Shown: positions 30,100 to 42,930, numbered from the stretch's first letter. The stretch is DNA of 64,000 nt from Micrasema longulum (GCA_022494885.1 JAGVSM010004531.1:62001-126000), one strand, 5' to 3'. Notes: generated by a model not told the origin, from the letters alone. Made by a program: numbers and translations.

Positions 30100-31067
30100 T
30101 GTGTGGCTCCTTTCAACGTTCCATTTTTGGTATGCATAATTTCTTTTCAAAATTGAGACAAATATTACATTTTGAGAATTTTACTGTACAAATAATATTC
30201 TCAATGACCATATAAATGCATTGGCAGTTCGGTGTTACAATTACGAATTTAATTAAAATGTTAATTGCATAATATGCGTGTACAAACTATCAGGATAATA
30301 TTCTGAAACACATAAGCAATATGAGCCAAATTGATTGTCTCCAAGCTAAACATTATTCATTTTAATAATTTATAAGATGACACACATGTGGATAATTTTT
30401 TTATTTTTATATGATAAATTATAGATGATTTTTTAAATGATTTCTTCCTTAATCTGTAAAATTATTATCTGTGTTTTTTCATAGTTTAAAAATGGTCATT
30501 TAAAAAACTTCTTTTGTTTCTGTAGCTATGAACTACACCTTAATAATTAAGGCATATATTTTAAGAATGCTCAAATTCTCATTAAACTAATAATTACCAT
30601 AATCAATTTATATTAATAATAACAAAAATGCCTATTGTTTATAATTGACAAGTCCATGTATATTTTCAACACACAAGAATTGGATATATTTAAGAAGGAT
30701 AAAAATATAACTTCGCCTATGACGCCCATTATCACAATAATTAAATGTGATTTTTTCAAGCCCTGTGTTGGGCTTAATTTTTAAATAAAAAAACAAACTA
30801 AATGTAACATACAACCATTTATTTGAATAAAACAGAAGTGGTTGTAGCTATTTTCCTATTTGGACTAGAAATCTTAGAAATCTTTTAAACATGTAATATT
30901 TAGAATGTCTTCTGTCTAGATTGCAATTTTGTATTAGTAAATTTATTATTTAGATATCAAAATTATGGGTCTTTTTTATTATAACTTTACATGTTTATCA
31001 TTAGTTTGACTAGTCTCTGTACTAGAAGTTGAATATTTCTAATTTTGTACATATTTAGTATCCTATA
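30100..31067. other. Intergenic, nothing recognised
   Basis: AT-rich sequence. Short open frames here have no recognisable motif, and I see no element boundary. Confidence 0.4.
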
Positions 31068-31245
31068 GGGCCTTACTTGTAAACTTGGCATAAAGTTACG
31101 CCTAGGTATAGTGGTAGAATTAGCATAGTGGTAAAATAAGAATGAGAATACCATCCTTATTATATTGGTAGAATAATAATAGTATTCTCATCCTTATTTT
31201 ATCGCTATGCCTAAGCGTAACTCTGTACCAAGTTTATAAGGCCCC
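31068..31245. mobile_element. Fold-back MITE (178 bp)
   Basis: GGGCCTTACTTGTAAACTTG and AAAGTTACGCCTAGG on the left are mirrored by AAGCGTAACTCTGTACCAAG and TTTATAAGGCCCC on the right. The middle arms AATAAGAATGAGAATACCAT and GTATTCTCATCCTTATTTTA also pair. Confidence 0.75.
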
Positions 31246-31919
31246 GCATCACCTTGGGAACAAGATATCTTCGTATAAAATAAAAATACAGGTATCATAA
31301 ATTATACTATGTAGAATTAGGTATTCATAAGCCTGGTTAAATATTTATTTTTTTCCATAGTTTTAAATTTTATACAAAAATATGCATTGTCCATAATTTA
31401 CGTATCACTCATAAGTTAGAAGATAAATCTTCTACATTGAATCTCATTTTTACTATTTTACTGAGTGGGTTTTTCTTCTTAACAAGTTTATGATATGAAA
31501 TATAAGTCTCATTCGTGTATTATGCATACACTATCTTATTCCGACACAGTTTATTTAGCTTGTCTCAATAATTAACATCAATTCCCCGAAACAACAGCTG
31601 TCGTTAAACAAATCAGTTTTATATTTTAAAATTGTGTATTTGAAAATAATTCCATTTGATTTTTAAAATAATATTTTTTTATTGAAATATGTATGTAAGT
31701 ACAGAAGTAAAAAATAGTGGTACATAAAAATAAATATTACTAGTAAATACAAAAATCCCACAAAGCCACTTTTTGTGGCTGGTTGGTCGAGATTTACCTC
31801 TATAAAATTAATACTACTTAAAAATAAATGTCTTCATCTACACAACTACATCCAAAGTAAAAAACAGAATGATGGTGTCATTTTATCTCATTTTACATTT
31901 CAATATAGGCTATATATAC

Positions 31920-32085
31920 TTTTAACTAGCCAGCCACGCGGTGTTACGTTTGCCTCACGCACAGAGGGTTCTGGGTTCGATTCCCGGTGAGATCACACAA
32001 ATTAAACATTATTTTTCTCAAGCCTGGGCGATCTGTGCTGTAATTTGGCTTCCTGGCCTAGTATGATGGTGCAAATCAATAAATG
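31920..32085 (+). mobile_element. SINE C (tRNA-derived), well preserved
   Basis: The head CCAGCCACGCGGTGTTACG and the strong B box GGGTTCGATTCCCGGTGAGA precede the body CTCAAGCCTGGGCGATCTGT, GCTGTAATTTGGCTTCCTGG. A full tRNA cloverleaf does not close, so I call a SINE rather than a tRNA gene. Confidence 0.7.
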
Positions 32086-32599
32086 GATGTTTATTTTGCT
32101 AGTGTCTTCGAGATTATTAAATGGTCTTATAAAAACTAGCCAATATTATTATATAATAATTATTATCTGCAAGTCTTCTTACATTATTATGTTAATTCAG
32201 TAACAAATTAATCATTTGTGTATTTTCAAAATGAATAGTCTGGATTTTATATTTCTTTTCAAACAGTGAAATTTGTGATTCCCGCCGCTGATAAAATTAA
32301 ACAAAATATGTTTTGACAAAAAGTCAAATGAAACCATATCTTTCTACTTAAATCAAGATTTATTTTTGGGTGTGACTTGATTATTTTAATTATAATTTTT
32401 CCTTATTGTTTTTATCTATGAAATAAAAACAATTTTTTAAATTATCAAACATTCATAGTATGTGATTAGACTTATCAAATAATTCATTTACTTACTACAC
32501 AAGCATTACGTAATAGTAACTATGTCATTTAAAATTATTACATTAAAAAATATATATACATATTATAATAAATATTTCAAAATAATGATTATAAATGTA

Positions 32600-33030
32600 T
32601 GTATCTACACACTGAAGTATGGAATTGGAAAAATAATTATGAAAGTAGGTTGAATGCTGTCGAAATGCGACGTGTGGTAAAGCGATGTATAATAGGTGCA
32701 CAAATGTCGAGATCAAGGCTGAGACAAGCACCATCGGAAAAATTATGAAAGGGATGCTGCTTTGGTTTGGACATGCAGAGCGAATTGGCTGTGAAAGAAT
32801 CACTAAAAGGATCTACGATGCGAATGTTGATGGATGCAGAAAACGAGGAAGACCGAGAAAGACATGGCATGATCAAATCCAACAAATACTTGAAGATGGA
32901 CACATCAAGACTAGGAATAATCGGCGTGCGTGCATGAGAAGATGGATGAATGTAGAGGAAGTGAGGTCTGTATGCAAAGACAGAGTGATATGGTGTTCTG
33001 TCCTCTCTGCCTACCCCCTTTTGTTTGTAT
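32600..33030 (+). mobile_element. RTE-like LINE 3' end, family 1, copy 3
   Basis: It encodes YNRCTNVEIKAETSTIGKI, WFGHAERIGCER and [19 protein letters not shown], then ends at CLPPF-like tail sequence. It corresponds to 13050-13450 of the copy at 12560. The open frame 32685-33035 is the remnant RT C-terminus. Confidence 0.8.
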
Positions 33031-34086
33031 TTTAAACCATAGAACCAAATTTTATACTATTGCTCTTCGTGCCTTAGAAATATAATCAGTAGTACTTTTC
33101 TCACTCAATAAATACTTATGGTAAAAACTTAAACCTGGTGTGTTTTTTATTTTATTCATTATTTTTATAAACTGCAATTTCTTAGTGTTATTCATCACAA
33201 ATTATTTTTACTCACATTTCACAATGTACCTACTAGTGCCAAACGTGCAAATCATTTTATTATATATTAATTTAATTCAGTATAATACTAATTTGTAGGT
33301 TATTGAGATTGTCATATTTTAAAATACGCATTTATGAATTATCAATATTGTCAATGACACAATATTCATTAGAGATACGAACCGTAGATAAAAATGTGCG
33401 TTGCTGTAAGATTTGACATCTTTAGCGCGTATCTTATAGTTTTAAAGAGAAATGTATCATTTAAGTGAAAATATTTTTTTAAACCGAAAATATTGACAAT
33501 GATGTATATTTGCTGACAGCTTATTCTGTATTTTCATAAGGATTCACAAAAATAAGTCTAAATAACTGATTCGCCATAAAATGAATATTGTTAAAAAATC
33601 AATGAAAATTGTTTTTCTTGAAAAATTTAACATAACTTTTTTTTTAGTCAGTTGCAAAACAATGTAAATAAGACAAGTGTTAAATTGTTGGGGCTATTAA
33701 GGATAAATACCAAACACAGATTTTAATTCAGAGGAGCTTGGGTTACAGTGGATCGCTTTTTTTAAACCTCCGTAGCTCTAAAGTTTATCACTAAATTTTG
33801 GTATCTCCGATAAAATCGAAAGAGGCATTCATAGCCTTTAAAGTAATGGTTTCAGTTTGCCATTTTATAACTTATTTATATACAATAGATAGTATATTTT
33901 TATTAGTTATCACAATCACTGTCAGCCTAAAGTACTTATCTCAAATATAAATTTGAATATGTTTTATTGTCATATTGGCTCAGAGATCAAATAATAACGA
34001 ATGCATAATGAAGCAAAAATATATATCTGTTTTTGTGGAAATCGGGAGCTGGTATATGGATTGAAAAATTATTAATTATCTCTTCC
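33031..34086. other. Intergenic, nothing recognised
   Basis: AT-rich sequence without coding potential or a clear repeat signature. Confidence 0.4.
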
Positions 34087-34406
34087 AATGAGGAACTTCA
34101 GCCCTATGGGAAATCTTATTGAAAATGTACAAAAAAAAATATTTTAATAAAAACAAACTACTTTGAACGACGTCACTAGTTCATATGAATCGACCAATTA
34201 TAAGAGAGTTGTGAAAGATTTCCGGTTAAAGTAACTCAACGAACCAATCGGCAGAACTGACCGAGAAGAAGCGGAAGAGAACTTGAGACGTCACACAAAG
34301 TAATTTCAGAAATAAAAATCATAACGCTGATAATACGATACATAAAAATTTAACAAATAGTCTATTAACAAATATTTTTTTTTCAAAAGCACTGAACTTC
34401 CTCATT
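34087..34406. mobile_element. MITE A, copy 3 (~320 bp)
   Basis: AATGAGGAACTTCAGCCC at the left and GCACTGAACTTCCTCATT at the right. The interior has AACCAATCGGCAGAACTGAC and GAAGAGAACTTGAGACGTCA, shared with 8180-8538 and 40725-41057. Confidence 0.8.
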
Positions 34407-34439
34407 GAAGTGAAGTAAAGTTCACAAAAGTCAACAGAT

Positions 34440-34600
34440 GGAAGAGTTGAGGAAATGTGGATGTCCAAACATAGGCAGAGTGGTAAATGTTACACAGTGT
34501 GTAAAGTGGCCACTTAAACTAGCCAATGACAGGTCATGAACCCGGTAAATCCCTAGAGTCCCATATTCTCTTCTCAAAAATGTTTTCTCTCTCTGTTGCA
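34440..34600 (+). mobile_element. MITE D, copy 3
   Basis: ACACAGTGTGTAAAGTGGCC, CTTAAACTAGCCAATGACAG and AATGTTTTCTCTCTCTGTTG match copies 1 and 2. It directly follows MITE A copy 3. Confidence 0.5.
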
Positions 34601-34619
34601 ACAAATTTAAATTTAAGGG

Positions 34620-37069
34620 ATTTATAATGGTCGCTTACTGCCAATACTGAAATGACAGCCAAATTGTTTAAATACCTTCCGCTTTTAAGATAGTTGCGGT
34701 AACGCTGTTTTTCCTATAACTCTGACAGGGTTATTTTTTGGTGGCGAGCTAGCATAACCACCTGCATTGTCGTCGGTTACGTTGTTTTGCTTAGCTTAAA
34801 AATAATATGTTAGCAAGGTTAAATAAGCCACATATTTTTTTTTTAAGAGTGGAATGATGCGGAGTAATATATAGAAAACTGTAATTGGCCTATAATTTTG
34901 GTTTATTTGTAAAAATAGTTTTTTTTTATAATGGCTGTTGTTTTCTTTTAATAAATAAAAATAAATATCCTTAAATGTGGCAGGTGAATTTTATAGAGCT
35001 ATGATGTTTTAAGGGGTAATAAGGAACACTTTTCCTCACAAAAACGCAATTCGCTAAAAGTGTCACTTACGTTGTTTTGCTGATTATGGCTCGATATATT
35101 ACATCATTCAAATATTTTTTTCAGTACAGTTTAAACCTTAGAGTAATAATATGTCACTGGCTAAAAGAGACCCGCATGGACAAAACCATTCTATGATTAT
35201 CAACCGCGTTTACAGCAATACAACTGGCCATAGGTACTCAGGTTGAGAATTACTGAAACCGTCCGTCACACGTTTCCAAACCAATAATTTGGAACTCCTT
35301 TGTTCTATGAGCTAAAGGGCTTTTCTAATCCGAGGTTTAAACTAATGTTTTTATTCAGTAATTGAGAGAGAAAAAATAAAAAACAAAAACTAATTTTGCC
35401 CCACTATTTAATTCATATACACATGATACTCCTTCGTGATACAAGTTTAAAAATAATATGTTTGTAGATTTAGTCTAAACAGAGCCATCTTTTCATACTA
35501 AAATGAATATTCAATAAATGTACAAAAATGTATCAAAATAATATAACATAATTAATTAATTACAATTACATATTATATTGCAGATATAAATATTTATAAA
35601 TAATATTTTAATGTTTATTTCTAAGTGTAAATTAGATTATCTAATACTGAATCTCAATATTGTTTTTTGTATGTATTATGTATTTGGTTCATTAAATCTG
35701 ATTTAGTTTCTACTTAGTTTCAAATGTTTTAAATGCTATTTTTAGCAACTATAATTCTAGTGGTTTTAGTTAAATCCTGTAAAAGATAATATTATTTCTG
35801 AGAAAAGGTAACGCAATATACTTTAGCATAATATATGTAGATCACATTCTTTTGAAGAAAGTGTCATTTTTAATCTTACTTAACTATTATGTATCACTCT
35901 CTTAAACATAATAGAATATGAAAATAATTTTTGTTTAAAATATAAAGCTACATTATTATTTATAAATTTTATTTCGATATTCTGATATCAAAGAGTGCAA
36001 CTTGAAAATGCTTATTAGTTGTGTATCATTGTTTGCTGAAGTTTCTTAATATTGTCTATCTACTGCTGATTGCGTAAAGGTGTTGTAAAAGTGATCGATT
36101 ATCTGAATTTTTCATTTCACTATCAGCCGTTGTTCTAAATATACCTTTAACATGAAAATGATCATCTTTCAAGTGCCTATCCATCTACACATTTCGATTT
36201 CTCTTGTCAAAGATAATCTTACAGCTGTCGACAATAATAATCAAATTAATTATAAAAATACAACACTGATTGTTTTATAATTGTGGTATACTTATATAAT
36301 TTTTAATTCACAAAACTGCCAAACTTTTTCCACAATAATGATGTTGCAAAAACATGAATTTTTTATTACATATTCATAATTGTTTTTTTTTAATGTAACA
36401 TTATGAAATTTTGCCTTTAGATCTGACAAGATTAATCTCATTTCAAACATTTAATTAGTTTAATTATATATTTTACTCCTTCATTTTTTTTCTGTAATTG
36501 ACTGTTTTACATTTATTACTGAATCTTAATGTGTATTATTTAAATAAAATGATATTAAATATTTGTTATTTAAAAATAAAATGGTTTTATTTGTAGTATA
36601 AGATGAAATAAATCGGTCATTTTTGACTCCATGTGAACATTGATCTGCCCTTGAAGATCTAGTTCCTTTTAGCTGGCATTATCTGGCAGATTACATCACC
36701 TAAACTTAATTATTATCTGGTCTCATTTAGCTCCATGAATCTACCCCCATCTCTTGACGGAAATTTACACGCTTTGATCTAATTTACCAGATAATACTTT
36801 CCTCGCTGGTCTCAATTTCGATCACCTCCTTGTCCTGACTCCTGACTCAAGGTTTACTTAGTTGTTTCAATACACAATTACAGTGCTGATTAATTTACCT
36901 ACTTCCGCAGAAAATCTGAAGTTGTGGAACAAGGATAATAAAAACTTGCAAAAGTTATTTTCAGATCTCTTAAATAAATGTAGGTGTGATTTACCTTCTT
37001 ATCTCCTAATAGATACTTATATCACACATTTCATTAAAAAAATACTTTTAAAATCTGAAAATCACTTTT
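34620..37069. other. Intergenic, nothing firmly recognised
   Basis: About 2.4 kb of AT-rich DNA. A GC-richer patch at about 36610-36850 and a 70-codon open frame at 36862-37071 have no recognisable homology. The open frame ends at the border of MITE A copy 4. Confidence 0.4.
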
Positions 37070-38075
37070 GAGGAAGTTCAGTGCTATGGTTAATTGAATG
37101 CATAAAATGTTTTCTAATGCATGGTAAAAATTAGAGCTTTTAATTGTAGGGTGAAGTTTCTCAAAAATGTATGAAAAAATTTACAACTTTGAATGACGGT
37201 CACTAGTTTTTTATAATTTTTTTTATATTTAATTTTTTTGTTTTTTTATAATATACATAAGAGGTAAAACAGAATATACAAAAAATAAAAGAATATTAAA
37301 TAGCAATGAAATACATATTAACAGAAAAAAAAATAAACAAAAAATCCCACAAAGGCATGACCTGTTCGTGGGTATACAAGAAATGTTTATGAATTTTCGC
37401 TCCTATAATCAATAGACAGGTGTAATTTTTTTGCATAATATAAGAAAGAGAAAAGAAAATATTCTGTAAAAGATTATAAGGTACTTTTTTATTTTATAAT
37501 AATTAAAAAAGAAAAGAAAAAAACATAAAAATATTCCTTATTATTAAAGGACAACAAAATATATAATAGAAAAAAAGGAGGAAATTTTTGAAAGTTTGGG
37601 ATCAATGAAATATTATCAGTAAAAAAAAGAATTAAAAATTTTAGGCCTATAAAATATGCATGTCTCTGTGCTAGCCTCGTTTTAAAATATGGTATTTCTA
37701 ACACACAATTCCTTCTTTGACTTGATCTATTTTAATTACTTGTAAATACATTTTGGTTCTTAAATACCTATATATTTTAAACATTAAAAACAATATATTT
37801 GTCTTATATCTAAAAGTTTAGCTTCTTGGAACATGAAATCGTTCTCCGAAATCAACCAATGTTGCGATAGGTTTCCAGTTACCGGGAAGCCAACTCACTA
37901 ATCAGGACAACTCACCGAAGAGAACTTGTGACGTCACAGGCGGAGTAATTTCAAAAACACAAAACTTTACAAAATCATAGCACGATACATAAAAATAAAA
38001 AATATTTTCTTTTAGCTTACTTTGGTTGCCTATTAACTAACAAAAAATAAATAAAAACGCGCTGAACTTCCCTAA
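37070..38075. mobile_element. MITE A, copy 4, split by a ~0.63-kb insertion
   Basis: It starts GAGGAAGTTCAGTGCTATGG and ends GCGCTGAACTTCCCTAAT. The MITE A interior is interrupted after GACGGTCACTAGTT (near 37215) and resumes near 37848 with CGAAATCAACCAATG. The insert is T-rich at its left edge and A-rich inside, consistent with a minus-strand retroposon 3' region, but its family is not established. Confidence 0.6.
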
Positions 38076-38094
38076 TATACTCTTACGTCTTACG

Positions 38095-38490
38095 AGGATA
38101 TTAAAATAGGGGATATTGAAATAGAGCAATCTCTTAATCTGTCTTCATTGGAGAGACGTAGAACTGAGATGGACCTTATATGCATTTTCAAAATACTTAA
38201 TGCTATAAGTGATGTCCCATCTCTGTTGTAATCAATTTATTTTCATGTTGCAACCATGTCACCAGAAGTCAATTTCGCTATTTATAAAATCTTCTAATAG
38301 CAACTTTTGTTTTTATATCCGAATGTCCAGAATATGTAGATTAGTCAATTCATCACACGACTTGGAATTCTTTGGGATAGATCTTCCGGCTTTTCGTAGA
38401 TCTCTAGATGGCAATTTCTTCCAACCAACCACATATAACCACAATGATACGGGTTTGTCTCGACAGTAGACACTCGATAGTCGGTATGTA
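38095..38490 (+). mobile_element. Jockey-like LINE 3' coding remnant
   Basis: The translation gives EIEQSLNLSSLERRRTEMDL, ICIFKILNAISDVPSLL, then ITRLGILWDRSSG in shifted frames, an RT C-terminal pattern. It is dead and truncated at both ends. Confidence 0.6.
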
Positions 38491-38635
38491 GTTACACTAA
38501 TATTTAATAACATTAGTTGAAAATAATAATAGTTTTAAAATTAATTAACAAAGTGATTACCTGTTTATTGTATGTTTATGATTTTATTTGACTAAGTAAA
38601 CACCGAATAAATTCATTTTACTTTCTCAAATAGTA

Positions 38636-38912
38636 TCTTCGTTCCTCGTGGTGTAATGGTCAGCGCGTTTAGCTACCATGCGAGAGGTCTCGGCTTCGAT
38701 TCCTGATATGGTTGCTATAAAATATTTATTTAAAGGGTGTTTTCACACCAGAATATTTCATAGTCCCTGGACTAGTACCTAAAGCGTAAGACTGATCATC
38801 TTACCTTCATGCAACAAAAATTATCAAGATACGCTGCGATTGGTGTACCAATGCAGTGCCCTATGCACCATTGGGCGCGGAAAGGGAATGATGACGACGA
38901 TGATGATGATTA
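38636..38912 (+). mobile_element. SINE B, well preserved
   Basis: The tRNA-like head starts TTCCTCGTGGTGTAATGGTC, with B box CGGCTTCGATTCC. The body holds CCTGGACTAGTACC, GCGTAAGACTGATCATCTTA, GATTGGTGTACCAATGCAGT and GCCCTATGCACCATTGGG. The tail is (GATGAT)n at 38896-38910. This copy lacks the upstream extension. Confidence 0.75.
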
Positions 38913-39009
38913 ACACTATCTTAGGGATTAGTTTTTCAAAGTAATTTGAAAATCACTATAATAATAAAATAAATTTTAATCCACACTGAAATCTATACGC
39001 GAAAATTTT

Positions 39010-39446
39010 AAAACATTAATTACAGTCTTTTTGGTAAGTTTTAATAAGGCTGTAGTCTGATAAAACGCGCGCAAAATGAAGAAATCATACGATTTTGCCA
39101 TTTTAAAACGAATGTTTTTTTAATCGCGCAATAATAAAAAAATATACTTAAAAGTTTTATGTAACTAAAATATAATTACTTTTAGACCGGCAGATTACGC
39201 CATTTTAAATTTAGACTAAACTTCAATCAAATTCAATAAATCCAGTCAAAAGAAGTTAATGGATACAAATTATGAGTAATTTAAGGAAATAATCTGATTG
39301 GGATCCATAAAAAAAAAAGAATTTTGGGAGTAAACATTCAAATGCAAACTTTTTTATTTACCTAAAAATAACATCTTCCATTTTTTTTAGTATATGCATT
39401 CTCGTCGAATGCAACCCTGGTCGATCGACTTTATAACATTTGCTCT
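39010..39446 (-). mobile_element. Diverged relative of the CATTG-end element
   Basis: On the minus strand, the 39225-39446 portion (AGGGTTGCATTCGACGAGAA, GGATCCCAATCAGATTATTT, CCTTAAATTACTCATAA) aligns with 28725-28900 of the element at 28618. I cannot see matching terminal repeats, so the boundaries are open. Confidence 0.5.
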
Positions 39447-39784
39447 CCTAATTTTTTCGACTTATTAAATTAAGATATAAAGAACTGTAAAAATGCTCAG
39501 GGCAAAGGTCATTATTTTTCAAAAAACTGCACGTACATCGGTCCGGTAGTTTTTTAGTCTATTGCGGACACACATAACATTGCCTTTTATATATATAGAT
39601 TTAAATATATTATAATATAGTTCCTATTACACCATATTTAAATATACCCACGATTTATAAAAGAGAAGAGTAAAGTTATTATTATTTATCTGTTCTGTGG
39701 TAACTTATCTTTGAAAAGTGTTTTTACTATTTGCGGTCTCACTCCAAATTTAGAATTTTTAAAACATCAAAATCTAAAAAAACA

Positions 39785-40245
39785 AACAATAACAAACAAG
39801 CCATCGCGCTGTTTTTCCCTAGGGGTAGACAGAGAGGATAGAACGCCACATCACTGTCTTTGCATGCAGACCTCGCTTCCTCTACATTTGTACATATTCT
39901 CATGCATGCACGCCGATTATTCCTATTCTTGATATGTCCATCTTCAAGTATTTGATGGACTCGGTCATGCCATGTCTTTCTCGGTCTTCCTCTATTTCTG
40001 CATCCATCAACATTCGCATCGTAAATCTTTTTGGCCGTCATTTCGCGGTCCATTCGCTCTACATGTTCAAACCAATGCAGCACCCCTTTCTTGATGCTGT
40101 CGTTAATGCTTGTCTCAGCCTTACATAGTTCACGGATCTCGACATTAATTTGTGCAGCTTTCATACATAGTTTTACCACACATTCGCCCGAGAAATTGCA
40201 TTTAGACAGTATTCAACCTACTTTCATCGTTGTTTTTTCTAACTC
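39785..40245 (-). mobile_element. RTE-like LINE 3' end, family 1, copy 4
   Basis: The minus-strand open frame 40179-39739 reads ELCKAETSINDSIKKGVLHW, FEHVERMDREMTAKKIYDAN, GRPRKTWHDRVHQILEDGH, then a tail with an (AAC)n-rich terminus on the plus strand. It is the same family as 12560-13492, in opposite orientation. Confidence 0.8.
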
Positions 40246-40724
40246 CAGGGTTGGTAAAAATATTTAAGACGTTTGCTAAAGTTACGTACTGACTCTTTTA
40301 TTTTGTTATGAGTTCTGATAAAAAAATATTTTGTTAGTTGACTTCAGATTACCTTAATTAAAAAAATAATAATGATTTTCAATCGATTTCATTAAATCCA
40401 CTATTTCACAAAATACTGAGAACTTGATATTTTATTATTATTCACGGATCGTTTTATCATATCATCGTGTAATTAAAATTCAAGATAACAATGCAAATGC
40501 GATTCGATTCCGGTGCCCTATGCCCTATTGAACAGAAATAAAATATACGCGGAGAAAAAAAACAATTTCACGATATTTTCTTATATACCGGCACACCTAT
40601 TTACATCTTATTGCACTTTATTCCAATATTATTTCCTTTTTACGTGGTCAAATTTATTGTTTTTTTTCTGTACAATTTGCTTTAAGCGTATATGTAAATT
40701 TTGGACTTAACTACGCACCCACCC

Positions 40725-41896
40725 AATGAGAAAATTTCAGTGGTTAAAAAAATAAAAATATTTGTCAATATTTTTATTTTTATGTGTCGTATTATCAGCG
40801 CTATGATTTTTTTAAAGTTTTGTATTTTTGAAATTACTACGCGTGTGACGTCTCAAGTTCTCTTCCGCTTCTTCTCGGCCAGTTGTGCCGATTGGTCCGT
40901 TGACGGTAAGTAAACCGGAAGTCTTCCACAACTCTCTTATCATTGGTTGATTCATATCAACTAGTGACGTCGTTTAAAGAAACTTAGAGAAACTTTAAGA
41001 AACTTTACCGTATAAATGATCTAATTTTTACCGCGCGTGAGAAAATATTTTTTGTATCATAGAATTAAGAATAGTCCAGAAGGAGAGTAGAATCATATTT
41101 GAATACATCGGACTGTGTCCAATAATTCCCCCACTCCGGCTTACTTTCGCCGCGCGTATTCGTGAAGTCACCGGGTAATGTTGCTTGATGGGGAAAAAAA
41201 ATCATAACACAATGTAAGGTAAAAAAAAAGTAATCTGTTAATTTCTCTCAAATTTTATTGTGCACGCGGAAATATTGATTGACACAACAGAGTAGATAAT
41301 AAAGGGTCATTTAATAAGAGTAATTGAATTAATGAACTTTGAACTCAAAATATAAAACAAATTTTATTTGACATAAAACGGATATTTTTATATCATGTTA
41401 AATAATATTTGATGTTTTAAAGATAATGTCGTTCAAATGTCCCCCGCGGCGTTGTTTAATCCGAGGTCTAATTTTCATTAGTTCTTTTATTAGATGAGCA
41501 AAGTAGGGTAAAAAAAATCTAGCCTGGCAAAACTAAAGAAATTTCCATTTTGTTTCATCGACAATCTGACAAATGGAAAAATAATTCAATTTTTAAGTAA
41601 TGCTTTTGTTATAAACACATTTATTTGCAAATTACAGATGAAATGTGATACCACCCTGTTTCTTTTAGATCCTAGCAGTATTTCTACACTTTAAAAGGAC
41701 ACAACACGGCATAGTTGAATTCAAATCAGGGTTGCGTACTGAGCGACGTCTACAATGAAACTAATTGGTCAAAACGTAAACCTACTCATTTATGAGTAGT
41801 TAATTCGCCTTCTGTTTGATGTGCGTGTGCGGTTTCTGGACTATTCTTAATTCTATGTTTTGTATCCAATTTTCCGTAGAGCTGTAGTTCCTCATT
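40725..41896. mobile_element. MITE A, copy 5, hosting a P-like element
   Basis: The left MITE part 40725-41057 (CAATGAGAAAATTTCAGTGG; CCGATTGGTCCGTTGACGG) and the right part 41866-41896 (TTTCCGTAGAGCTGTAGTTC, CTCATT) flank the element at 41058-41857. Removing the insert plus one TTTTGTAT duplication leaves about 364 bp, the same as the uninterrupted copy at 4872-5236 (365 bp). Confidence 0.85.
41058..41857 (-). mobile_element. P-superfamily-like element with THAP remnant, copy 2 (800 bp)
   Basis: The termini CATAGAATTAAGAATAGTCC and GGACTATTCTTAATTCTATG are exact inverted repeats over 20 bases. The perfect 8-bp duplication TTTTGTAT lies at 41050-41057 and 41858-41865. It is the reverse-oriented counterpart of 26485-27275 along its full length. 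The minus-strand ATG at 41712-41710 starts the same MPCCVLLKCRNTARI segment, but an in-frame TAA follows, then GGITFHL. The coding relic is therefore decayed independently in the two copies. Confidence 0.85.
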
Positions 41897-42109
41897 CTAC
41901 GTTGCATCTGATTGCGTAAAAAATAAATTACGGGTCAGATGTTCTCATACAAATTTTTGTATTTCAATAAAATAAATGTATTATTTAATATCTGCATTAA
42001 ATCATCTACAATATTATCATAAAATATTTTGAACGCATGCATTGACCCCCTCAGAAATGATTGTTTAATATAAATTAAAAATAAATACTATCGGTTGGGT
42101 GACACATTC

Positions 42110-42239
42110 GTCAGTCAATTTAATTGATTCAGTAGTCGCGTTGCTTCCTCGCGAGCGATACTGTTACACAGTTGTATTCATTTTAATTTAACATTTAAAT
42201 ACTATCTGGTTTATTGACAGTTTATTGATCAACATACAG
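42110..42239 (+). promoter_or_regulatory. Candidate promoter and non-coding first exon of the hexosaminidase gene
   Basis: The arthropod-style initiator TCAGTC at 42110-42115 begins a GC-richer stretch (GTCGCGTTGCTTCCTCGCGA) that ends with the donor ACAG|GTAAAA at 42239/42240. The coding exon is preceded by a good acceptor, TTTTTTATAG, ending at 44095, only three bases before the ATG. The two sites fit a spliced 5' untranslated leader with a ~1.86-kb intron. This is inference from splice and initiator motifs only. Confidence 0.4.
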
Positions 42240-42636
42240 GTAAAAAAATACAATAATTACTAGTTCAATAACTTATCCAAATAATATCTAATTGCTATAA
42301 TATTGACGGAAATAATTTTATACCGGGCAGTTTCTTTGTCAGATCTTTCAAATTTAAAAAATAGTCAAATAGTTCTTTTTGTTTTTTTGTTAAAATATTA
42401 AGTGGGTAGTTTTTTATTGTAGTTTAAATAATTGATTTGTCTAATATAGAATATGTTTTTTTACCGTTGGAGAAATGTTTCGAATTATGACAATGTATAA
42501 AATCGCGGAATAGTTTTGTATTTTTAAATATTAGCGCCCCGGAAATCAAACACCGTTGAATGAACGGTAACTCTTACATGCATGTTTAGTATTTTAAATT
42601 ATAATGATCATTTAACGGTTTATGCTACACAATAAT

Positions 42637-42930
42637 TATTATTTTATTTTATTTAACATCCACGACTTAAAGGCATTTAACAAAATTAACACTGTATAAA
42701 TAAAACAGTGTATACAAAAAATAAAATAAACAAGATTAGTGGAAAAAATATAAGAATTATTGTGTCTAAATAAGCAAAACCCAGAGAAATATACAGAAAG
42801 AATAAGTAAATCTGGTCAAACAAATAATAATATGCGTATTGTCGATAATAATGCAAAACCGCGTATCCGATTTTTTTACGAAAATGTTTTACTGCAATAA
42901 ATTCGTTAGTAGTCATTTTTAAATTGTTGC
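42637..42930 (-). mobile_element. LINE 3' UTR-like remnant
   Basis: The T-rich start TTATTTTATTTTATTTAACA is followed by A-rich sequence (AAAACAGTGTATACAAAAAA), the pattern of other minus-oriented LINE tails in this window. No coding motif is left. The 76-codon minus open frame is low complexity. Confidence 0.3.

Noticed and set aside
31930..31995. Functional tRNA gene at the SINE C head
   Set aside because: The B box is good, but acceptor and anticodon stems do not pair, and the same head is attached to a shared SINE body in other copies.
36862..37071. 70-codon open frame as an isolated exon
   Set aside because: A CAG acceptor-like site precedes part of it, but I recognise no family, no downstream donor partner fits, and it ends at a MITE border.
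38640..38705. Functional tRNA gene at the SINE B head
   Set aside because: It looks tRNA-like (A and B boxes), but the acceptor stem does not close and the copy continues into a repeated SINE body with a (GAT)n tail.
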